Shown: positions 7,739-15,879, counted from the first letter of the stretch. The stretch is 36,698 bases of DNA from Cytophagales bacterium (GCA_027317105.1 DAHVFH010000027.1:1-36698), one strand, 5' to 3'. Numbers and translations are program-made. The notes: generated by a model from the sequence alone, not told the origin.

Positions 7739-8143
7739 ATGACAAAGACGCCCATTAAAAAGAAGATTACCTCAAAAGTTGAGAAGACCAAAACCGGATT
7801 CTCTGCTTTTGCTGTTGATTACCCGGTTTTCACAACAGGTAAAACAATCGCAGAATTGACTAAAAATCTCACAGAAGCGTTGAATTTTTATTTTGAAGAC
7901 GATGGACTAAAGATTTCAGAGAAAAACATCAATTTGGAAATTGATTTAAAACAATTTTTTCAATACTACAGGGTAATTAATGCCAAGTTTCTTGCCGGTA
8001 GAATTGGGATGAACCCTACCTTATTATCACACTATGTTCAGGGAAGAAAAAAGCCCTCGGTGATGCAAACCGAAAAAATCCTGAATGGAATTCGAGAGAT
8101 TGGAAGAGAGCTTTCTGATTTGCGACTGGTTTCTCAGAATTAG
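7739..8143 (+). CDS. hicB: HicB-type antitoxin with C-terminal HTH
   Basis: This 134-residue partner of HicA has a basic N-terminal tail, a partially degraded RNase H-like HicB domain (about 18-65; TGFSAFAVDYPVFTTGKTIAEL then ALNFYFEDD), and a C-terminal helix-turn-helix (about 75-128; FLAGRIGMNPTLLSHYVQG, RKKPSVMQTEKIL). The HTH should bind the hicAB promoter and autoregulate it, which is known for the family and inferred here. It starts 4 bases after the hicA stop. Confidence 0.87.
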   Translation: MTKTPIKKKITSKVEKTKTGFSAFAVDYPVFTTGKTIAELTKNLTEALNFYFEDDGLKISEKNINLEIDLKQFFQYYRVINAKFLAGRIGMNPTLLSHYVQGRKKPSVMQTEKILNGIREIGRELSDLRLVSQN

Positions 8144-8163
8144 TATTTCGTAAATTGCTGCCC

Positions 8164-8976
8164 ATGAAACAACCACACGCTGCTCCCAATCTCAATCGCG
8201 AAGCCAAACTCAAAGCCTTCGATCGTTTGCTTACCATCATGGATGAATTGCGCGAAAATTGTCCATGGGACAAAAAGCAAACGTTGGAAAGTCTTCGCCA
8301 CCTAACCATTGAAGAAACCTACGAACTTTCTGACGCTATTCTGGAAGGTGATCTCATCGAAGTAAAGAAGGAACTTGGCGATTTGATGCTGCACAATGTT
8401 TTTTATGCGCGCATCGCTTCGGAGATGAAAATATTCGACATGGCCGATGTGCTCAATTCTATTTGTGATAAGTTGATTGAAAGACACCCGCACGTGTATG
8501 GGGATGTCATTGCCAATGATGAAAAAGCTGTAAAAGAAAATTGGGAAAAAATAAAATTGCGAACAGGAAATAAATCCGTTTTGGAAGGCGTGCCCAAAAC
8601 ATTACCCGCATTAGTTAAAGCCATTCGTATTCAAGACAAAGCACGAGGTGTCGGATTTGACTGGGAAAAGAAAGAGCAAGTCTGGGAGAAGGTAGAGGAG
8701 GAAATGCAGGAATTCAAGGCGGAATTTAATGTGGCCACCAACCAGCCCATTGACAAAGCAAAAGCGACCGCTGAATTTGGTGATCTACTTTTTTCACTCG
8801 TAAATTATTCACGCTTCCTTGAAATTGATGCCGAGGAAGCCCTTGAGCGCACCAACAAAAAATTTATTAAACGCTTTCAATTCTTAGAAAAAGAATCTGC
8901 AAAAGAAGGAAAGAAAATGGGTGAGATGACCTTGGCAGAAATGGATGAATATTGGGAAAAAGCGAAAACAATCTAG
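8164..8976 (+). CDS. mazG: Nucleoside triphosphate pyrophosphohydrolase
   Basis: The 270-residue MazG hydrolyses (d)NTPs to NMP and pyrophosphate, cleaning the nucleotide pool. Two tandem MazG helical domains are visible. The first has ENCPWDKKQT, IEETYEL (Glu50, Glu51, Glu54) and KKELGDL (Glu70, Asp73). The second has GFDW, VEEEMQEF (Glu178-180, Glu183) and AEFGDLL (Glu214, Asp217). The ATG at 8164 is preferred over an upstream TTG at 8155. It is followed after one base by the thioesterase gene, so the two are co-transcribed. The gap to hicB is only 20 bases, so read-through from the hicAB promoter is possible. Confidence 0.93.
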   Translation: MKQPHAAPNLNREAKLKAFDRLLTIMDELRENCPWDKKQTLESLRHLTIEETYELSDAILEGDLIEVKKELGDLMLHNVFYARIASEMKIFDMADVLNSICDKLIERHPHVYGDVIANDEKAVKENWEKIKLRTGNKSVLEGVPKTLPALVKAIRIQDKARGVGFDWEKKEQVWEKVEEEMQEFKAEFNVATNQPIDKAKATAEFGDLLFSLVNYSRFLEIDAEEALERTNKKFIKRFQFLEKESAKEGKKMGEMTLAEMDEYWEKAKTI

Positions 8977-8977
8977 A

Positions 8978-9436
8978 ATGAACCTCACCAACCTCCACCG
9001 CATCCGGCAGACCGCCATTGATAAGAACTGGAAGGAAATGGAAGCGTTCTTCAATTCCTCCATTCAGTTACAGCACAGCGGCATCCGCGTTGACCTGACC
9101 GACATTAACAAACCCCTTGTGATCATTGACACCGTAGAAGAATATCACAAGGGCGGCATTGGCACCGAAGCGGTGAATGGCGCAGTGATTGCCATGCTGG
9201 TTGATCTTGCCATTGGGTTATTGGGTCTCACGCATTACTCCGAAGGAATGACGGGCACGAGCAATCTAAGTATCAATTATTTAAAACCCTTACTCGCCAA
9301 GAAAGTGATTGTGCGAGCGGAGCAAACCGAAGTTGTAAACAAAAGGATTTTTGGAGTAGTGCGCGTGATGAATGAAAAGGAAGAGGTTTGCGCTTATGCC
9401 ACCGGTGCACTGGCGAAGGGGATAATAATCCACTAA
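8978..9436 (+). CDS. PaaI-family hotdog thioesterase
   Basis: This 152-residue single-hotdog protein belongs to the PaaI/4HBT acyl-CoA thioesterase group. The central helix carries GTEAVNGAVIAMLVDLAIG (Asn67, Asp76), followed by the strands TGTSNLSINYLKPL and KKVIVRAEQTEVV. The substrate cannot be inferred; family members hydrolyse acyl- or aryl-CoA esters. The ATG at 8978 is chosen because it follows the mazG stop by one base; an in-frame start at 8945 would overlap mazG by 32 bases and add an unlikely basic tail. Confidence 0.87.
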   Translation: MNLTNLHRIRQTAIDKNWKEMEAFFNSSIQLQHSGIRVDLTDINKPLVIIDTVEEYHKGGIGTEAVNGAVIAMLVDLAIGLLGLTHYSEGMTGTSNLSINYLKPLLAKKVIVRAEQTEVVNKRIFGVVRVMNEKEEVCAYATGALAKGIIIH

Positions 9437-9530
9437 AGTGAGTAGCATAATTCAAGCAATTTCATGATAAAAAGCTAATCGATGCCTGAACCCTGTTCGG
9501 ATTCCTATCAATGGTCCATATTAATTTTCT

Positions 9531-9538
9531 TACCTTTG
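9531..9538 (+). promoter_or_regulatory. Putative -7 box upstream of the ABC-F gene
   Basis: TACCTTTG matches TAnnTTTG and lies 19 bases before the ATG at 9558, implying a very short leader. There is no clear TTG at -33, so the support is partial. Confidence 0.45.
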
Positions 9539-9557
9539 CCGCTCATTTTTTGAAATT

Positions 9558-11171
9558 ATGATTTCTGTCAATAATCTCTCTCTTCAGTTTGGAAAGCGCG
9601 TTCTCTTCGATCAGGTGAACCTTAAATTTGCCGATGGAAACTGCTATGGCGTAATAGGAGCCAATGGAGCTGGAAAGTCGACTTTTTTGAAAATCCTTGC
9701 CGGGGATATAGACCCCACTTCTGGGCAGGTTAGTCTTGAACCGGGCAAACGGATGGCCGTGCTCCGTCAAAACCACTTTGAATTTGATGAAGTTCCGGTA
9801 TTGGATACGGTGATGATGGGCCACACTAAGTTGTGGAAGATCATGCAAGAAAAAGATGCCATCTATGCCAAGCCTGATTTTTCGGAAAAAGATGGAATTC
9901 GGGCATCTGAACTGGAACATGATTTCAGTGAAATGAATGGCTGGAATGCAACCTCAGATGCAGCAGCATTATTGAGCAACCTCGGTATTACCGAAGACTT
10001 ACATTATTTGCAAACTCGCGAATTAAGTGGAAACCAAAAAGTTAGGGTATTACTGGCTCAGGCCATTTTTGGAAATCCCGATCTCCTTATCCTCGATGAG
10101 CCTACTAACGACCTGGACATCCATACCATTACTTGGCTGGAGGATTATTTGTTGGAATTTAAGAATACGGTGATTGTTGTATCACATGATCGTCACTTTC
10201 TGGATACGGTTTGCACCCACGTTGTGGATATCGACTTTAAAGCCATCAAATTGTTCACTGGAAATTATTCATTTTGGTACGAATCAAGTCAACTGGCATT
10301 GAGTCAACGTGCTTCGGCCAATAAGAAAGCCGAAGAAAAGAAAAAGGAACTCACTGAGTTTATACTTCGGTTCAGCGCCAACGTTTCTAAATCAAGACAG
10401 GCTACGAGTCGAAGGAAGTTGCTGGATAAAATTACACTGGATGACATCCAACCCTCTTCACGAAAATATCCTGCTATCATCTTCAACCAAAAAAGAACGG
10501 CTGGCGATCAGATCCTTCATGTTGAAAATTTGAGTATGTCGTTGGGAGAAAATAAGCTTTTTAAAAATGTTGACTTTTTTGTGAACAAAGGCGACAAAAT
10601 TGCCGTGCTTGGTAAAGACAGCTTGGCCATTACTTCCTTGTTCAAAATTTTAGCAGGTGAGCTTCAACCTGACTCAGGGGAGTTTAAGTTTGGACAAACG
10701 ATTACCACGGCCTACCTACCCAACGAAAACGAAAAGTATTTTAAGTCAGACGATAACCTGGTGGATTGGCTTCGTCAATTTACCGAAGAAAAAGATGAGG
10801 TACACGTTCGAGGCTTCCTGGGCAAGATGCTTTTCTCAGGGGAAGAGGTTTTTAAAAAATGTAGTGTGTTATCGGGTGGTGAGAAAGTACGCTGTATGGT
10901 ATCGCGCATGATGTTGGCAGGCGCCAATTTTTTAATGCTCGATGAGCCAACTAACCACCTCGACCTGGAATCCATTCAGGCCTTTAACAATGCACTGAAA
11001 GATTTTCCGGGTACGGTCATGTTCACTTCACACGATCATGAATTCACCGAAACCGTGGCCAACCGAATTATCGAGATCGGACCCAATGGGTTTTTGGATA
11101 AGTTGATGACCTACGATGAATATATCACTAGCGATAAGGTGATCGAGCAGACGGAGCTTCTTTACGCTTAA
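9558..11171 (+). CDS. ABC-F family ATPase (YbiT-like), degenerate second Walker A
   Basis: This soluble twin-ATPase of 537 residues belongs to the ABC-F group, which acts on ribosomes. Domain 1 has Walker A GANGAGKS (34-41), signature LSGNQ (156-160), Walker B LILDEPTNDLD (177-187) and the H-loop SHDRHF. The linker (about 245-305) contains RFSANVSKSRQATSRRK, typical of YbiT. Domain 2 has signature LSGGE (438-442) and Walker B LMLDEPTNHLD. Its Walker A, however, reads GKDSLAITS (352-360): the second and third Gly and the ATP-binding Lys are replaced. Overall order and spacing match YbiT/EttA. A role in translation or antibiotic protection is inferred from the family. It appears to be a single-gene unit. 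Confidence 0.9.
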   Translation: MISVNNLSLQFGKRVLFDQVNLKFADGNCYGVIGANGAGKSTFLKILAGDIDPTSGQVSLEPGKRMAVLRQNHFEFDEVPVLDTVMMGHTKLWKIMQEKDAIYAKPDFSEKDGIRASELEHDFSEMNGWNATSDAAALLSNLGITEDLHYLQTRELSGNQKVRVLLAQAIFGNPDLLILDEPTNDLDIHTITWLEDYLLEFKNTVIVVSHDRHFLDTVCTHVVDIDFKAIKLFTGNYSFWYESSQLALSQRASANKKAEEKKKELTEFILRFSANVSKSRQATSRRKLLDKITLDDIQPSSRKYPAIIFNQKRTAGDQILHVENLSMSLGENKLFKNVDFFVNKGDKIAVLGKDSLAITSLFKILAGELQPDSGEFKFGQTITTAYLPNENEKYFKSDDNLVDWLRQFTEEKDEVHVRGFLGKMLFSGEEVFKKCSVLSGGEKVRCMVSRMMLAGANFLMLDEPTNHLDLESIQAFNNALKDFPGTVMFTSHDHEFTETVANRIIEIGPNGFLDKLMTYDEYITSDKVIEQTELLYA

Positions 11172-11352
11172 ATAGAGTGGGCTATATTTCCTTTGACATC
11201 AAAAGCGCTTCTTAAGCGAAGCGGAAATTCTTCCTTTTACCTAAGCGGGAACAAAGCATTCAATAATGGTAAACCACTGAAACTCTCGCCAAAAAGATTT
11301 CTTAACTTGCTATGTAACATCTAATTTCTCCTCCCGTCTTGCCTGTATTACG

Positions 11353-11862
11353 ATGAATCTCGAAGACTTTGAAACCAGGGTGCTGCCCGCCAAGAACAAG
11401 CTTTACCGCTTTGCTTTCCGCTTGCTTGGTAGCAGCGATGAGGCCAAAGACGTGGTGCAGGAGACGATGATCAAAGTATGGAATGGGCGTGACATGGCCG
11501 AAGTGCAAAACATGGAAGCCTGGTGCATGCGGATCACCAAAAATCTTTCGCTCGATAAACTACGGAGCAAGCAACGAAGAGTGACGAGCTCGATGGAAGA
11601 GGGTTTTGAAATTCGTCAGGAGGGATTATCGCCATTTGACAAAACAGAATTAAAAGAAAGTATGAAACGGATTGACGAACTGATGACTGCACTTCCTGAC
11701 AAACAGCGGCAGGTGATGCACCTTCGCGACATTGAAGGGCACAGCTACAACGAGATCTGTGAGATTTTGGAATTGGATATGAACCAGGTGAAGGTGAACT
11801 TGTTCCGTGCGCGAAATGCGGTGCGGGAAAAATTAATTAAACTCAATGCGTATGGACTCTAA
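11353..11862 (+). CDS. ECF-type RNA polymerase sigma factor
   Basis: This 169-residue sigma-70 factor of the ECF group has two domains. Region 2 (about 12-78) has YRFAFRLLGSSDEAKDVVQET, KVWN and AWCMRITKNLSLDKLR. Region 4 (about 108-160) has LPDKQRQVMHLRDIEGHSYNEIC, then LDMNQVKVNLFRARNAVRE. It would direct polymerase to a small regulon. Its stop overlaps the start of the next gene, a one-TM protein that is the likely anti-sigma factor. The 181 bases upstream hold a 6-bp stem (11206-11211/11218-11223) without a T tract, and no clear promoter. Confidence 0.92.
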   Translation: MNLEDFETRVLPAKNKLYRFAFRLLGSSDEAKDVVQETMIKVWNGRDMAEVQNMEAWCMRITKNLSLDKLRSKQRRVTSSMEEGFEIRQEGLSPFDKTELKESMKRIDELMTALPDKQRQVMHLRDIEGHSYNEICEILELDMNQVKVNLFRARNAVREKLIKLNAYGL

Positions 11863-12397
11863 ACGAATAGAAGAACTGCTGGAAAAATACTGGAGTGCTG
11901 AAACTTCGTTGGAAGAAGAGCAGGAACTTCATCAGTATTTTACCAGCACAGCGGTGCCTGAAAATCTAAAAGAAACGTCAGCACTCTTTCACTATTTCGG
12001 TGCGGAGAAAAACCGGTCGTTGAATGAAAAATTTGATACAGTTGTAACAAAACAAATCCGGTCGCGTCAAGGTGGAAAGGTCGTTTCATTGACAAACTGG
12101 TTTCAGATGGCGAGGGTAGCAGCGGGAGTAGCCGTTATTGTGGCAGCCGTTTATATGATCGGGCATGAGGTGCGCAATTCATCGCCTACAGAAATGACGG
12201 ATACCGAAAGTGATCCCAAGTTGGCTTTTGAAGAAACCAAAAAAGCCTTGCTGATGATTTCGAAAAATTTTGGCAAGGCGCAACGTGAAGCAAGCAAGAT
12301 CAACTTGCTCAACGAGGCAGAAAAAGAAATAGAACGTAAACCAGAAGGGACAGAAAAGGATTCCTCTACAGACCAGACCAGACCAGTAAAAAAGTAA
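11852..12397 (+). CDS. Putative anti-sigma factor, single-pass membrane protein
   Basis: This protein of about 181 residues is coupled to the ECF sigma gene (overlap 11 bases; an alternative ATG at 11846 overlaps 17). The N-terminal cytoplasmic part (DSKRIEELLEKYWSAETSLEEEQELHQYF) resembles the short helical anti-sigma heads common in Bacteroidota. One transmembrane helix follows at about residues 87-105 (VAAGVAVIVAAVYMIG). The C-terminal part, about 75 residues, is charged and would be periplasmic. The anti-sigma role is inferred from topology, gene order and the YW-(x)n-E-rich head; no zinc motif is present. Confidence 0.75.
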   Translation: MDSKRIEELLEKYWSAETSLEEEQELHQYFTSTAVPENLKETSALFHYFGAEKNRSLNEKFDTVVTKQIRSRQGGKVVSLTNWFQMARVAAGVAVIVAAVYMIGHEVRNSSPTEMTDTESDPKLAFEETKKALLMISKNFGKAQREASKINLLNEAEKEIERKPEGTEKDSSTDQTRPVKK

Positions 12398-12440
12398 ACA
12401 TTTAAATCAAAAAAAATTTAAAAAAACTAAATTAAAAGCT

Positions 12441-12977
12441 ATGAAAAAGTTAATGATCGGTGTGGTGGTGATGGTGTTGTCGATAGCCGCAAGTGCCCAG
12501 GGAGATGCAATCTCAAAATTCTTCGCCAAATACCAAGACGATGAGACGTTCACGCAAGTGAAAGTGAGCCAGAAAATGTTCGGCCTTTTTACGAACATGG
12601 ATGTCGACAAACCGGAAGATAAGGACATCGTGGACGCCATTAGCAAAATCCAAGGTTTGCGCGTGTTAGCCAAACATGAAACCCGCGATTCGCGTGCTCT
12701 CTATAAAGAAGCATTGTCGGCTATTCCTACAAAAGACTACGAAGAGCTGATGAGCATTCGTGAAAAAGACAAGGACATCAAATTCTATATAAAAGAAATC
12801 AGCGCTGGTAAAATCGGTGAATTAGTGATGGTGATGGGCGGCAATGATGAATTTATGATGCTGAGTTTGTTTGGTGAGATTGACTTAAAGAAAATTTCCA
12901 GCATTGGTAAGAAGATGAACATCGAAGGTCTTCAAAACCTGGAAAAAATCAAAGACAACAAGGGCAAAAAGAATTGA
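12441..12977 (+). CDS. DUF4252 secreted protein, copy 1
   Basis: The 178-residue protein has a signal peptide (1-19, ending ASAQ) and a DUF4252 domain. It begins AISKFFAKYQDDETFTQVKVSQKMF and ends in a domain carrying VMVMGGNDEFMMLSLFGEIDLKKIS, then a Lys-rich tail. The function of DUF4252 is unknown. Such proteins are often encoded next to ECF sigma/anti-sigma pairs in Bacteroidota, as here, and are probably part of the envelope response. A second DUF4252 gene follows after a hairpin at 12991-13025. Confidence 0.87.
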   Translation: MKKLMIGVVVMVLSIAASAQGDAISKFFAKYQDDETFTQVKVSQKMFGLFTNMDVDKPEDKDIVDAISKIQGLRVLAKHETRDSRALYKEALSAIPTKDYEELMSIREKDKDIKFYIKEISAGKIGELVMVMGGNDEFMMLSLFGEIDLKKISSIGKKMNIEGLQNLEKIKDNKGKKN

Positions 12978-12990
12978 TTTTTGTAACCCA

Positions 12991-13025
12991 ACACAAGCTG
13001 CTCGCGTTAAGCCTGCAGCTTGTGT
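12991..13025. other. Perfect 11-bp hairpin between the two DUF4252 genes
   Basis: ACACAAGCTGC (12991-13001) is exactly complementary to GCAGCTTGTGT (13015-13025), with a 13-base loop. No T tract follows, so this is more likely a processing or mRNA-stability element or a weak attenuator than a full terminator. Confidence 0.6.
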
Positions 13026-13052
13026 TCCCTTCTCAACCTTATTTACCATCTG

Positions 13053-13601
13053 ATGAAATCTTTACTTGCACTACTGCTCTTTGCCACACCAGCCATGGTG
13101 TTTGCACAGACGAAAACTACCGATGCGCTTGATAAAAAATACGAAGGATTGTCATTGTATTTTTACAAAAATACCTTGCGGATGCTCAACCAGAAAGATG
13201 ATAAGGATTTTGATGCCTTGATTAAAGACATTGAAAAGATGAAGTTTTTGATGATTGACAAACCGAAAAACAATTTTGCCGATACAGAATATAAGTCATT
13301 AAAAAACGGGTACCAGTCCGAGGCGTATGAAGAGATGATGGCCAGCCGTTTTATGGGTAAGAATTTTGATGTCTTGATAAGGCAAAAGGACGGACAGGTG
13401 AAAGGCACGGTAATTCTAGCCAGCGACTCCACCAATTTGTATGTGCTGGATATTTTAGGAAGAGTGGCATTGGATAAAGCAACTTCTCTTTTTAGCGCGT
13501 TAGACCAAAGCACAGATATTGGCCAACGCGTGAAAGACTTTATGGGTGGTGACGACAAGAAGAAGGATAAAAAGAAGGAGCACGGAGTAGAAATTGATTG
13601 A
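13053..13601 (+). CDS. DUF4252 secreted protein, copy 2
   Basis: The 182-residue protein has a signal peptide (about 1-19, ending MVFAQ). Its DUF4252-like domain is related to the upstream gene in layout: a helical N-terminal part, an E/K-rich middle, a C-terminal VILASDSTNLYVLDILGRVAL segment, and a Lys-rich tail (DDKKKDKKKEHG). The ATG at 13053 is chosen because the signal peptide begins there; a TTG upstream at 13020 lies inside the hairpin. The gene is 21 bases before the ABC ATPase gene, so it may be in the same operon. The function is unknown. Confidence 0.82.
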   Translation: MKSLLALLLFATPAMVFAQTKTTDALDKKYEGLSLYFYKNTLRMLNQKDDKDFDALIKDIEKMKFLMIDKPKNNFADTEYKSLKNGYQSEAYEEMMASRFMGKNFDVLIRQKDGQVKGTVILASDSTNLYVLDILGRVALDKATSLFSALDQSTDIGQRVKDFMGGDDKKKDKKKEHGVEID

Positions 13602-13622
13602 TCACCATTTAAAAATTTCAAC

Positions 13623-14528
13623 TTGGAAACTGTTTTATCTACCGACAAGCTCACCAAATATTTCGGAAAACTCTGCGCAGTCAACCGGCTTGACCTCGAG
13701 GTAAAGCGAGGGCAGGTGTTTGGTATGCTCGGCCCTAATGGAAGCGGGAAGACCACTACCTTAGGCATGTTGATGGGCGTCACCAACCCCACCTCGGGAA
13801 GCTTTACCTGGTTTGGCGAACCCGCCTCGCATCTCACACGAAAAAAGATAGGCGCAGTGTTAGAGCACCCGATCTTTTATCCTTACCTCAGTGGACAAAA
13901 GAACCTCGAACTAAATGCGATGATCAAAGGGGCCGACCCGGCAAACATTCCAAAAGTGCTGGAATTGGTGGAACTGACACAGCGGAAAGATCACAATTAC
14001 AGGACTTATTCGCTAGGGATGAAACAACGATTAGCCATTGCCTCGGCCTTGGTTAGTGATCCGATCATTTTGATTTTGGATGAGCCCACCAACGGTCTTG
14101 ATCCGATGGGCATTGCCGAGATTCGCGAAATCATTAAGCGCATCGCTGCCGATGGAAAGACTATTATTCTCGCGAGCCATTTGCTGGACGAAGTACAAAA
14201 AGTGTGCACTCATTTTGCGGTTTTAAGAAAAGGAACCTTAATGCATACAGGACCAGTTGATGATGTAGGCAAAGGTGAGGAGACGGTTGAAGTAGTTGCG
14301 TTTCATGATGACCTTAGCCATATTTTACATGAGTTCCGGGGTTCACTATCGGTAAAATTGGAAGGCGGAAAATACCAGGTTCGCATGCGCGAAGGTTTTC
14401 ACAGTGTGGACCTGAACAAATTTCTTTTGGAGAAAGGCATTGTGGCTTCACAAATATTGACGCAAAAAAAGAGTTTGGAGAAACAGTTTTTGGAAATCCT
14501 TCAAGAGACGCAAGAGACGGGACTTTAG
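13623..14528 (+). CDS. ABC transporter ATP-binding protein
   Basis: This 301-residue ATPase subunit of an ABC-2 type transporter has Walker A GPNGSGKT (37-44), signature YSLGMKQR (129-136), Walker B ILILDEPTNGLD (149-160) and the H-loop ASHLLDE. The usual Q-loop glutamine region reads LEHPIFYPYLSG, the form seen in the BcrA/CcmA-like group. The C-terminal ~75 residues form an accessory domain. The start is a TTG at 13623; no in-frame ATG is suitable. The permease gene follows after 37 bases, which contain a short direct repeat (TTAGACACAAGA twice). Confidence 0.9.
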   Translation: METVLSTDKLTKYFGKLCAVNRLDLEVKRGQVFGMLGPNGSGKTTTLGMLMGVTNPTSGSFTWFGEPASHLTRKKIGAVLEHPIFYPYLSGQKNLELNAMIKGADPANIPKVLELVELTQRKDHNYRTYSLGMKQRLAIASALVSDPIILILDEPTNGLDPMGIAEIREIIKRIAADGKTIILASHLLDEVQKVCTHFAVLRKGTLMHTGPVDDVGKGEETVEVVAFHDDLSHILHEFRGSLSVKLEGGKYQVRMREGFHSVDLNKFLLEKGIVASQILTQKKSLEKQFLEILQETQETGL

Positions 14529-14565
14529 ACACAAGATATTAGACACAAGACATCGCACAAAGGCC

Positions 14566-15369
14566 ATGCTTCACTTATTAAAAATTGATTTAAAGAAACT
14601 GACCAGCTACCGTACCTTTTGGGTGGTGTGCGGGCTTTATTTTTTTACCCTCGCCTTTGTTACGGCAAGTGGCATGGAGTTTTTAAAATGGCTGGCCAGT
14701 AAAGGAGCTGAATTTGGTGCTAACATTAACATCAACCGAATCCCGCTGTATCATTTTCCGGATGTTTGGCAGAATTTGGTTTTTATCAGTGGGCTGTTCA
14801 AAATTGTGTTGGCCATTATGGTAGTGATTTCGATTACCAATGAATACCAATATCGTACCATTCGCCAGAACATTATTGATGGGATGAGCCGTTGGGAGTT
14901 TTTGCAGTCGAAGATACTAACCAACGTCCTGCTCAGTCTGATGAGTGTCGCAATGGTCTTCGTCATTGCTTTGATTACCGGCTTGATTTACTCACCTCAG
15001 ATTGAATTAGCCGATGTCTTTTCTGACCTCGAATTTTTCCCGGCTTACTTCCTAGAAATTTTCGCCTTTCTTTCTTATGCGCTGATGCTCGGTATTTTTG
15101 TGCAACGCTCCGGACTCACCATAATTTTATTGCTGCTTTCGCACATGATCGAGGCAATCATCAAGGTGAATATTCCGGATGTGGCAGTTGGCCTTAAAGA
15201 TTTTTTCCCCATGCAGTCTATTAGTAATCTGGTCGCGCTTCCTTTTGCAAGGTATGCCCTACAACAGATTCAGGATTATGTGGCTATCAGCGCGGTGCTG
15301 ATTGCGCTTGTCTGGACTTTCTTATTCAACTATTTTGCCTACAGGCGATTGAAGAAGTCGGATATTTGA
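14566..15369 (+). CDS. ABC-2 type transporter permease
   Basis: The 267-residue integral membrane protein has about six predicted helices (near 18-35, 70-95, 120-142, 158-175, 180-195 and 235-257). The segment NEYQYRTIRQNIIDGMSRWEFLQSK (an EYxxxTIR..I..G.SR.E motif) marks the ABC-2/BcrB-type family. It pairs with the ATPase encoded immediately upstream. The substrate is unknown; lipids, antibiotics or gliding/export functions are all possible. The -33 element of the toxin-antitoxin promoter lies on its stop codon. Confidence 0.87.
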   Translation: MLHLLKIDLKKLTSYRTFWVVCGLYFFTLAFVTASGMEFLKWLASKGAEFGANININRIPLYHFPDVWQNLVFISGLFKIVLAIMVVISITNEYQYRTIRQNIIDGMSRWEFLQSKILTNVLLSLMSVAMVFVIALITGLIYSPQIELADVFSDLEFFPAYFLEIFAFLSYALMLGIFVQRSGLTIILLLLSHMIEAIIKVNIPDVAVGLKDFFPMQSISNLVALPFARYALQQIQDYVAISAVLIALVWTFLFNYFAYRRLKKSDI

Positions 15370-15394
15370 AAAACACAAAGGTTTTGTACCTTTG
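15365..15394 (+). promoter_or_regulatory. Promoter of the toxin-antitoxin pair, probably leaderless
   Basis: TTTG (15365-15368), 18 bases, then TACCTTTG (15387-15394) fits the Bacteroidota consensus. The ATG of the antitoxin is at 15399, only 4 bases past the -7 box, so transcription should begin at or next to the start codon. Confidence 0.6.
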
Positions 15395-15398
15395 ATTA

Positions 15399-15611
15399 AT
15401 GGTTACATTTGCTAAGCTAGTTGACGAAGTAAGGAAATTGGATGAGGATCAAATTCATGAGTTGGAGTCGATTATCCAAAGGGCAAGAATAGAAAAAGCC
15501 CGAAAAGGATTTTTAAAAAGCTTGAAGGAGGCAAAAGCCGAAGAGAAGGCGGGCAAATTAAAATTCTCATCCGACATCAATTTTTTGAAGAAACAGCTGG
15601 GGCTTAAATGA
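15399..15611 (+). CDS. Putative antitoxin of a RelE/YafQ-type pair
   Basis: This small 70-residue charged helical protein (MVTFAKLVDEVRKLDEDQIH..., then RKGFLKSLKEAKAEEKAGKL) ends in the segment FSSDINFLKKQLGLK, likely the part that wraps the toxin. It overlaps the downstream toxin gene by four bases (ATGA at 15608-15611). I do not recognise a named antitoxin family; similar small proteins precede RelE/YafQ toxins in Bacteroidota and Cyanobacteria. Autoregulation is likely but not visible. Confidence 0.72.
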   Translation: MVTFAKLVDEVRKLDEDQIHELESIIQRARIEKARKGFLKSLKEAKAEEKAGKLKFSSDINFLKKQLGLK

Positions 15612-15877
15612 TTAACTTATCCTACTCCAATCATTTCACCAAAGCCTTAAAAAAAAGATTGATCGGAAATAAAACCTTTGAAAAGAAGTTTTTTCAGAAA
15701 ATAGAGTTGTTCACTCAAAATCCATTTCATTCTTCGCTAAAAACGCATAAACTTTCTGGAGACCTTGAGGGTTACTGGAGTTTTTCCATTGAATACAATG
15801 TTCGGGTAATCTTTTACTTCTCCTCAGATATTAAAGTAGTTTTTGCAGACATTGGTTCGCACGATGAAGTTTATTAG
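15608..15877 (+). CDS. RelE/YafQ-type mRNA interferase toxin
   Basis: The 89-residue protein has the RelE/ParE fold: NHFTKALKKRLIGNKTFEKKFFQKIELFTQNPFHSSLKTHKLSGDL (read in parts), then YWSFSIEYNVRVIFYF and the final strand VVFADIGSHDEVY. The pattern L.THKLSG.L.G.WS..I...VR.IF and the terminal DIG.HD..Y are hallmarks of the YafQ/Txe-like group, which cleaves mRNA at ribosomes. Coupling by ATGA to the small gene upstream supports a toxin-antitoxin module. Confidence 0.85.
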   Translation: MINLSYSNHFTKALKKRLIGNKTFEKKFFQKIELFTQNPFHSSLKTHKLSGDLEGYWSFSIEYNVRVIFYFSSDIKVVFADIGSHDEVY

Positions 15878-15879
15878 CC

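Noticed and set aside
11201..11223. Short stem CGCTTC/GAAGCG after the ABC-F gene as a terminator
   Set aside because: Only six base pairs and no T tract follow it.
13163..13837. Minus-strand frame of 224 codons opposite DUF4252 copy 2 and the ABC ATPase
   Set aside because: It spans two well-supported genes on the other strand and its translation is low-complexity Ser/Leu/Phe without a domain.
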